From contig KV425557.1 of NCBI GenBank assembly GCA_001632425.1, positions 124,001-188,000 on the forward strand: a stretch of DNA of 64,000 bases, written 5' to 3'. Each line of letters opens with the position of its first letter. The first letter of the stretch is position 1. Under the pieces are notes generated by a model. That model was given only the letters and a program-made list of their open reading frames with translations. It did not search any database and was not told where the DNA came from. The position numbers and the translations under genes are program-made. Source of the stretch: Neolentinus lepideus HHB14362 ss-1. Its lineage: Eukaryota; Basidiomycota; Agaricomycetes; Gloeophyllales; Gloeophyllaceae. Of this stretch, positions 58,697 to 64,000 are shown piece after piece.

Positions 58697-60468
58697 TTAC
58701 TCGAAGATCGATGTAGCCGCCAAGAACGGAAACAATCCCCCGCCTCCCCTAAAACGCAGAACAAAAAACCAAATTGTTTATCAGTTTCAAGGTTCAAAGC
58801 GATGATCGCCGTCACAATTTAACGATGACACCCCAACTCAGAATCATGATTCAACAACAATAACATCCACATCAGCTCGTCTCCTCCCAATAATAATGAG
58901 ACAAGCAACGACAAAGAAGATCATCTGGCGCTTGAAAGACGAGACTGACCCGGAGTGTCTAGAGAAGTAGTCGAAGTCGATGGTCACAGCGGTAGCGAGG
59001 ATCAACTATAGATGAGGGTGAGCGGACTGCGTTCATGAAGGGGAAGGGGGGGAGGAGGGGAGATAAAAGGGAGCAGACGAGATAAAGGGGGAGAGTACAC
59101 AGGGAGGCAAGGGTACGCACAGCACGCTCGTCCACAGATAGGTTGCGGTCAATGATGGGTTTGTCGCCGCGAGCGGCGAGCTCGTATTCCGAGAGATCAG
59201 GGTGAAAGCGGATGAAGTATTGGCCTACGTGAGATACACCCGTCTTTATATATCCTCGCTGAAGGACCAATTTACTTACCTGTATCGGTGAAGATCTATC
59301 GCTCATCATGTCAGTTGTACTTGGCCCTATACTAGGTTATCCTGTGCTAGAGGGAGGAGGGACGCACCTCCCTACCAAACCCCCTGAACGCCCTACGAAT
59401 GCTGGCGAACTCTTCGCCCTGGTAATCGCGTAAGCTAAAGCTCCACGACCACAAGCCCTCGTCAATGGCTGCCAGCTGTGTGAACGTCTCCTCGGACTCG
59501 GCGGGCTCTGGCTGGGGATCGGAAACTGTGGATAAGATCGGTCTGGCGGTTTCTCTGTTTCATGTCAACGTCATGTTTGAGGCTCCTACGAGAGAAGAGG
59601 GAAGGTAGCGTACCGGAGAAATACATCATATCGCCTCCGCCATGGATGCCATCTCTGCTGGACTTCACCAAACGTATCGAGGACAGGGTCGCCGTCCTCC
59701 GTGTACTCGGAGTACTTGTTCAGCCGTTGCACAAACATGCGCGAATTGATCCATGCGAAGGGACGTCTGACCTACATATATACTAGTCCATGAGTATGAA
59801 GGCTCACTCGTATGGAGGACATACGAACCCAGAGAATGGGCGCACCTTGAGGATCCATGACGAGAGCACGGAAGGGCCTATGTGTCTTGAAAAGTTGGCG
59901 GGAGAAGGTGGAGAGGAAGCCGCGGGGCTCTTCGGCGATGAAGCCTAGTGGTTCTCCCATTTCATTGCCTGCACGAATTGTTTAAGAGAATGAGCATTCA
60001 GAGGGATGTATGGAGGCGCACTGATGACATAGCGGTTAGCCTCCTCAAAGCCGACAAAGATATTGAGCATCTCGATCTGTCTGAGCGGTTTCCTTGGTCA
60101 TTATTCTGGAGCAACTGGTATGGCTCAAAAAGGAACCTTGTAACAACCAGCATGGGGCTATTCAGCAACGTTCTCAGACTCTCCTCTGGGTCCGCCGCCT
60201 GCATTCTTTCGCGTTCTCCCCATGATATTTGGGACTGTTCATTGTCCGCTCTTGACTCCTCTGTCTTTCCAAATGGGTCAGAAGAGAGACGTTCAAATTC
60301 CTCCTTCTTCTCCTCTCGGCCGGTCCGCCTAGGAGGATCCCTCCTTCTCCCACCACCTGGCGTGCGGTCGCCAAACCTAGAGAGCGCGTAGTTTCGAGTA
60401 GCAGGCAGAACTGCGAGTCTCGACCCGGTAAAAACTCGAAGACCTCCACAGCGACGTAGGGCGAGCAT
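58697..60468 (-). CDS. AIM25: Phospholipid scramblase family protein (mitochondrial AIM25-like)
   Basis: Start at 60468 (MLALRRCGGLRVFTGSRLAV, LPATRNYALSRFGD), a basic presequence that suggests mitochondria. A charged linker follows, then the scramblase core: LNSPMLVVTRFLFEP, EMLNIFVGFEEANRYVI, MGEPLGFIAEEPRGFLSTFS, RQLFKTHRPFRALVMDPQGA, RPFAWINSRMFVQR and FGEVQQRWHPWRRRYDVFLR. Later exons give FTDTGQYFIRFHPDLSEYEL and RNLSVDERAVRT. The conserved C-terminal membrane/calcium segment is LILATAVTIDFDYFSRHSG, and a short last exon GGGGLFPFLAATSIFE ends at 58697. Scramblases move lipids across bilayers; the mitochondrial paralogue affects cardiolipin distribution. The last exon is below the usual open-frame cut-off and was found by splicing. 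Divergent from ECO1 (200 bp). Confidence 0.87.
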
Positions 60469-60591
60469 TCACAACGGCTACCGAGTCAGTGAATTACAGC
60501 AAGTATGTACGTACAAGTAGGAGACTCGTGTAGGCTGGACACTGGAAGGATCGGGACAAGATCTACCCCCGGAAGCCGGGTCCGCGTCAGT

Positions 60592-60622
60592 CACGTGCAC
60601 GACGCGTTGATTGCAGACGCGC
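60592..60622. promoter_or_regulatory. CACGTG plus ACGCGT/ACGCGC upstream of ECO1
   Basis: CACGTG 60592-60597, ACGCGT 60602-60607, ACGCGC 60617-60622, 45-80 bp upstream of the ECO1 start and shared with the scramblase promoter. MCB-type sites fit an S-phase cohesion gene. Confidence 0.45.
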
Positions 60623-60668
60623 CGAGTATAAAGCGCGTGTTCCCGGCGTGTTGATCGCTCAGTCCGCC

Positions 60669-61750
60669 ATGTCATGCAAAGTCAAGCGAACCTACGCCGG
60701 CGCTCGCACAACAAAGTCATCCCGACCTACCCCCTCGTCACCTCCTTCAGGGCTATCTTCACCACCTTCATCCAACACAAATAACAAGCGCAAGCGCCCT
60801 CTGATCGAGCGGTTCGCGGTCAACGGCGACGGCGCGCCGCCCAAGAAACGCGCTCTTACTGCTAAACAACGCGAGAAGCAGCGGAAAGAGAACAAGAAGA
60901 CTCTGACGCAGCTCCATTTTGCTCTGGAAACATCTGTATTGTGCACATGTGCTACCTGTGGGCTGTCGTACACAAAAGGCGCGCCCGACGATGAAATCTT
61001 GCACAGGTCGCATTGCGTGAGAGTGCAGAGAGGAATGGACTGGGCGAGGGAGGAGGAGAAGGAGAGGATCAAGGCTGGCGTGGAGGAAATAGCCTCTGTC
61101 GTCAGGCTCAAGGATGGGCGCAAGGGTCGGATCATCTGTTTCAAGGCTGATGTCGGAGGCAAGATCGGATCCAAGGTCAACATCATGCTTACTTGCCTTC
61201 TGATCCTCTACTTACATACCGCTCACTTCAGCTGAAGACTGTTCTGGAGACCATAAGCCTGGCCCTCTCTTCCCCGCCCCTGCTCCCTGCCACCCTCCGA
61301 ACGTCCAAAATCTATATTTTCCTCGTCCCCTCCACGCCATCCACATCCTCTACCAACACCCGCGAAAGGATCGTAGGCTGCGTCATTGCACAGCGCATCT
61401 CCACCGCCATGGCCGTCGTTCCCGCGCCCGACCCTAATATGCCTTCCAATTCATCCGAACGAGAGCAAACACCATCCAGCCAACTAGTCAACGTCGACCC
61501 CACCCTTGGCATCTTCTGCTCGCCCTCCCCCCTCCCAACACCCCTCGGCATCCCACGCCTCTTCGTCACCACTTCACACCGCCGCCTTGGGGTCGCCACA
61601 GCCCTCCTCTCCGCTGCCGCTCGCACCTTTATCCATGGCTGCCCCCTCGACCCGACAAAGGGCGAGGTCGCGTTCACCCAGCCCACCAGTGGTGGGCAGG
61701 CGGTCATGCAGAACTGGGGGCGGGGAGGCGTCAGAGTTTACGAGGAATAG
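60669..61750 (+). CDS. ECO1: Sister-chromatid cohesion N-acetyltransferase ECO1/ESCO
   Basis: Start at 60669 (MSCKVKRTYAGARTTKSSRP); an ATG 21 nt upstream is in frame but lacks similarity. The N-terminus is Ser/Pro-rich with KKRALTAKQREKQRKENKKT. The C2H2 finger CATCGLSYTKGAPDDEILHR then SHC is the ECO1 zinc finger. After one intron (about 61174-61230) comes the GNAT domain: IVGCVIAQRI; the acetyl-CoA loop SHRRLGVATALLSAAARTFI; and VAFTQPTSGGQAVMQNWG with the conserved QPT/S motif. It ends VRVYEE at 61750. Eco1 acetylates Smc3 in S phase to lock cohesin. Length (about 340) fits the family. The insertion between beta strands (Ser/Pro/Asn-rich, 61400-61480) is longer than in yeast. Confidence 0.9.
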
Positions 61751-62075
61751 CCTATTCTCCCTGGCTCAGAATGATTGTCTATCATTATTTTCACTTTCCT
61801 CGTTGTGCCATTAATGCTTAATCTCTCGCATATGAGATACAATGTATCATAACATTCCATTATCGTGACTAATCGAGGCTACACATATTTTCCAAAACAA
61901 AATGGCATGACTATCTTTACATTGTTGCGTTGCGTCAAAATTCATAATCAAGAGAATGACACGCCTTCCAGTCATCGATACATTTTCCATATACACACAC
62001 GCCGCCCCATTAATATTAACCTCAGTTGAGGAGGTTATACCAAATTAATTTTCACATTGTTGAATCAGGCGCAGC
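61751..62075. other. Convergent 3' interval between ECO1 and GLT1
   Basis: AT-rich 3' flank; no gene or repeat supported. Confidence 0.5.
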
Positions 62076-64000
62076 CTAGGCTTGGACGGCGACGGCAGAG
62101 GCGCCCTGCAGCTTGCTAGGCGGGGGTATATAGGTCTACGATATAATATGCGATTGGTTAGTCGTGGTGATAGAGACACGGCAGGAATAGACATACCCTG
62201 GCCTTGAAGCCGCCAGCAACAGGCAGGCGGGTGACCCCTGACATAAGCCATGTGTCTACTTCGGCGGCAGCGCCTCGGCCCTCACTGCAAACGAAGAAGT
62301 GATGAGCACCGCAGCTGAGAAAGGTAATACAGTTAACTGACTTGATACCCCATACAATCAAGGACTGGCCGCGACGGCAATCGCCAGCAGCGAAGACACC
62401 CTCAATGTTGGTAGAATACTTCTGTAAAGATCGTCAGATGACTCACACTTGAACGACAGCAAGTCGACGTGCCTTAGCGGGAGTCTGAATGTTCGTCCTG
62501 GGATCAGTTTGAACACCGAGGGCATGGACCAGCTCCTGCTGGGGACCCAAGAATCCAAGCGCAAGGAGGATCAACTGGGCCGGGAAGAACTTCTCCGACC
62601 CATTGACCTCCTCCATTTTCCACTTCCCTCCGCTATCCTTCGTCCACTCGACGCGGATCGTGTTAACGCCCTTCAGCTTCCCGTTTTCATCGACCACGAA
62701 ATCCTTCGTCGAGATCGAGTACTCTCTCGGATCGTCGCCAAAGTGTGCGGCGACTTCCGTGTGCCCATAGTCTGTGCGGAAGATGCGCGGCCACTGCGGC
62801 CACGGGTTCTCGCGGCTGCGCGACGCCGGCGGTTTGGGCAACAGCTCAAAGTTCGTCACAGACTTTGCACCGTGCCGCATGGCGGTGCCAATACAATCAT
62901 TACCCGTGTCACCCCCGCCGATGACGATGACGTCCTTGCCCTTAGCGGAGATGTACCTGCTATCCTCGTGCTCGCTGTCCAAGAGTGACTGGGTGTTCAA
63001 CTGCAGGTACTCCATGGCGAAGTGAATGCCGTCAGCCTCACGCCCAGGGATCTTCAAGTCGCGAGGCCATGTAGCACCAGTGCATACTACGATGGCATCG
63101 TTATTAGAGCGGATTTCATTGATATCTACGTCAACGCCAACGTGAGCATTTGCAACGAAATTGACGCCCTCAGCAGCCATCAGGTCAATGCGCCGCTGAA
63201 CAACCGCCTTGTCTAACTTCATGTTGGGGATACCATACATGAGAAGACCTCCCATGCGGTCGTTGCGGTCGTAGACGGTCACTGCGTGACCAGCCTTATT
63301 GAGCTGATCAGCGCAAGCCAGACCCGAGGGACCCGAACCAATGATTGCCACCCGCTTGCCAGTGCGGAACGTCGGGATCTTAGGACTCATCCATCCCATC
63401 TCAAAGCCCTTGTCGATAATTGCGCATTCGATGCTCTTAATGCCGACCGGTGCTTCATTGATACCAAGGACACACGCACCCTCGCAAGGAGCGGGGCACA
63501 CGCGACCAGTGAACTCAGGGAAGTTGTTGGTCAAGAGCAATCTGTTGAGAGCATCTTGCCACTGGCCCTTGAACACCAAGTCGTTCCACTTCGGAATAAC
63601 ATTTGAGACAGGGCAACCCGAGTCGGACTGGCAGAATGGCACACCACAGTCCATGCAACGCGCAGATTGGTACTTGAGTTCGTTATCTGTAAGGCGGACA
63701 GACAGTTCCTTCCAGTCCCGAACACGCTTGCGAGGAGGACGGTATGCTTCGTGGAGCCGCTTATACTTCATAAATCCTCGGGTCTTGTCGAGCTTGGAGA
63801 TCCGCTGCTTCGTCGTGTTCTCATCGACCATAGAGTCCTCGAGATCAGCAACGGTGGGCTCGTGGCTTCTGCCACGAACCGGTGTCAAGGTAGGAGTGTG
63901 CGAGGCAGTGCGAGAGAACGGTGTACGAGGCAGAAGGATGGCCTCCATGCTCTCGGAAGCCAGGTCGACCTGACTCGCCGTCCGCGAGGGGACCAAGTCG
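62076..64000 (-). CDS. GLT1: NADH-dependent glutamate synthase (GOGAT), C-terminal part; 5' end beyond the window
   Basis: Only the small-subunit-like NADH/FAD region is present; the upstream glutaminase and synthase parts lie beyond 64000. Order: [20 protein letters not shown], the 4Fe-4S cysteines [19 protein letters not shown] and [23 protein letters not shown] motif [40 protein letters not shown], the NAD(P) motif [20 protein letters not shown] and [14 protein letters not shown] near the end. It stops at 62076 after [18 protein letters not shown] makes two glutamates from glutamine and 2-oxoglutarate. The intron at 62422-62472 seems to use a GC donor; the alternative GT donor leaves a 27-nt intron. 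Four exons visible. Confidence 0.95.

Overview
The window is nuclear DNA from a filamentous basidiomycete, most likely an Agaricomycete. Genes are dense and cut by many short introns (about 50-60 nt), often with CT(A/G)A(C/T) branch sites. The gene families are typical of fungi: HIS3, KNR4/SMI1, MSS51, a Zn2Cys6 regulator, NADH-glutamate synthase and a membrane-anchored GH5 exo-glucanase. All calls come from reading translations and splice sites by eye; no database search was run.

Layout, left to right. 0-0.5 kb: 3' end of an M28 aminopeptidase gene. 0.5-1.6 kb: repeats. 1.6-5 kb: amino-acid permease A and an ATP synthase inhibitor (IF1). 5.3-8.2 kb: GH5 exo-beta-1,3-glucanase. 10.3-12.7 kb: permease B. 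12.9-20.4 kb: NuA4 scaffold EAF1/VID21 and KNR4/SMI1. 20.9-25.5 kb: two tandem succinyl-CoA:3-ketoacid CoA-transferases (SCOT). 25.9-30.1 kb: twinfilin and a FYVE protein (Vac1/Pep7). 31.0-33.3 kb: permease C. 34.1-34.9 kb: HIS3. 35.2-36.0 kb: a hAT-like MITE. 37.1-40.8 kb: Zn2Cys6 regulator. 40.8-44.8 kb: no recognisable gene. 44.8-46.4 kb: CUE-AlkB-GRF dioxygenase. 46.8-49.1 kb: permease D. 50.1-53.7 kb: M13 metallopeptidase. 53.9-61.8 kb: MSS51, CDC45, a phospholipid scramblase and ECO1. 62.1-64 kb: 3' part of GLT1.

The most striking structure is a segmental inverted duplication. Permeases C and D lie in arms of about 3.1 kb (30297-33400 and 46742-49844) that I judge about 98% identical from spot comparisons. 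The arms point in opposite directions around a 13.3-kb spacer. Identity falls sharply at both arm edges into much more diverged but still alignable shoulders, which suggests an older duplication later homogenised by gene conversion. Arm D is bracketed by two directly repeated copies of the promoter of the neighbouring AlkB gene.

Three gene-structure oddities can be read directly. HIS3 has an intron that gives the conserved metal-site motif only when spliced AT-AC. All four permeases share a 6-nt microexon. Two introns appear to use GC donors. A CACGTG motif next to ACGCG(T) recurs upstream of CDC45, ECO1, the AlkB gene and a SCOT gene. I see no coherent new multi-gene system; the novelty is structural.
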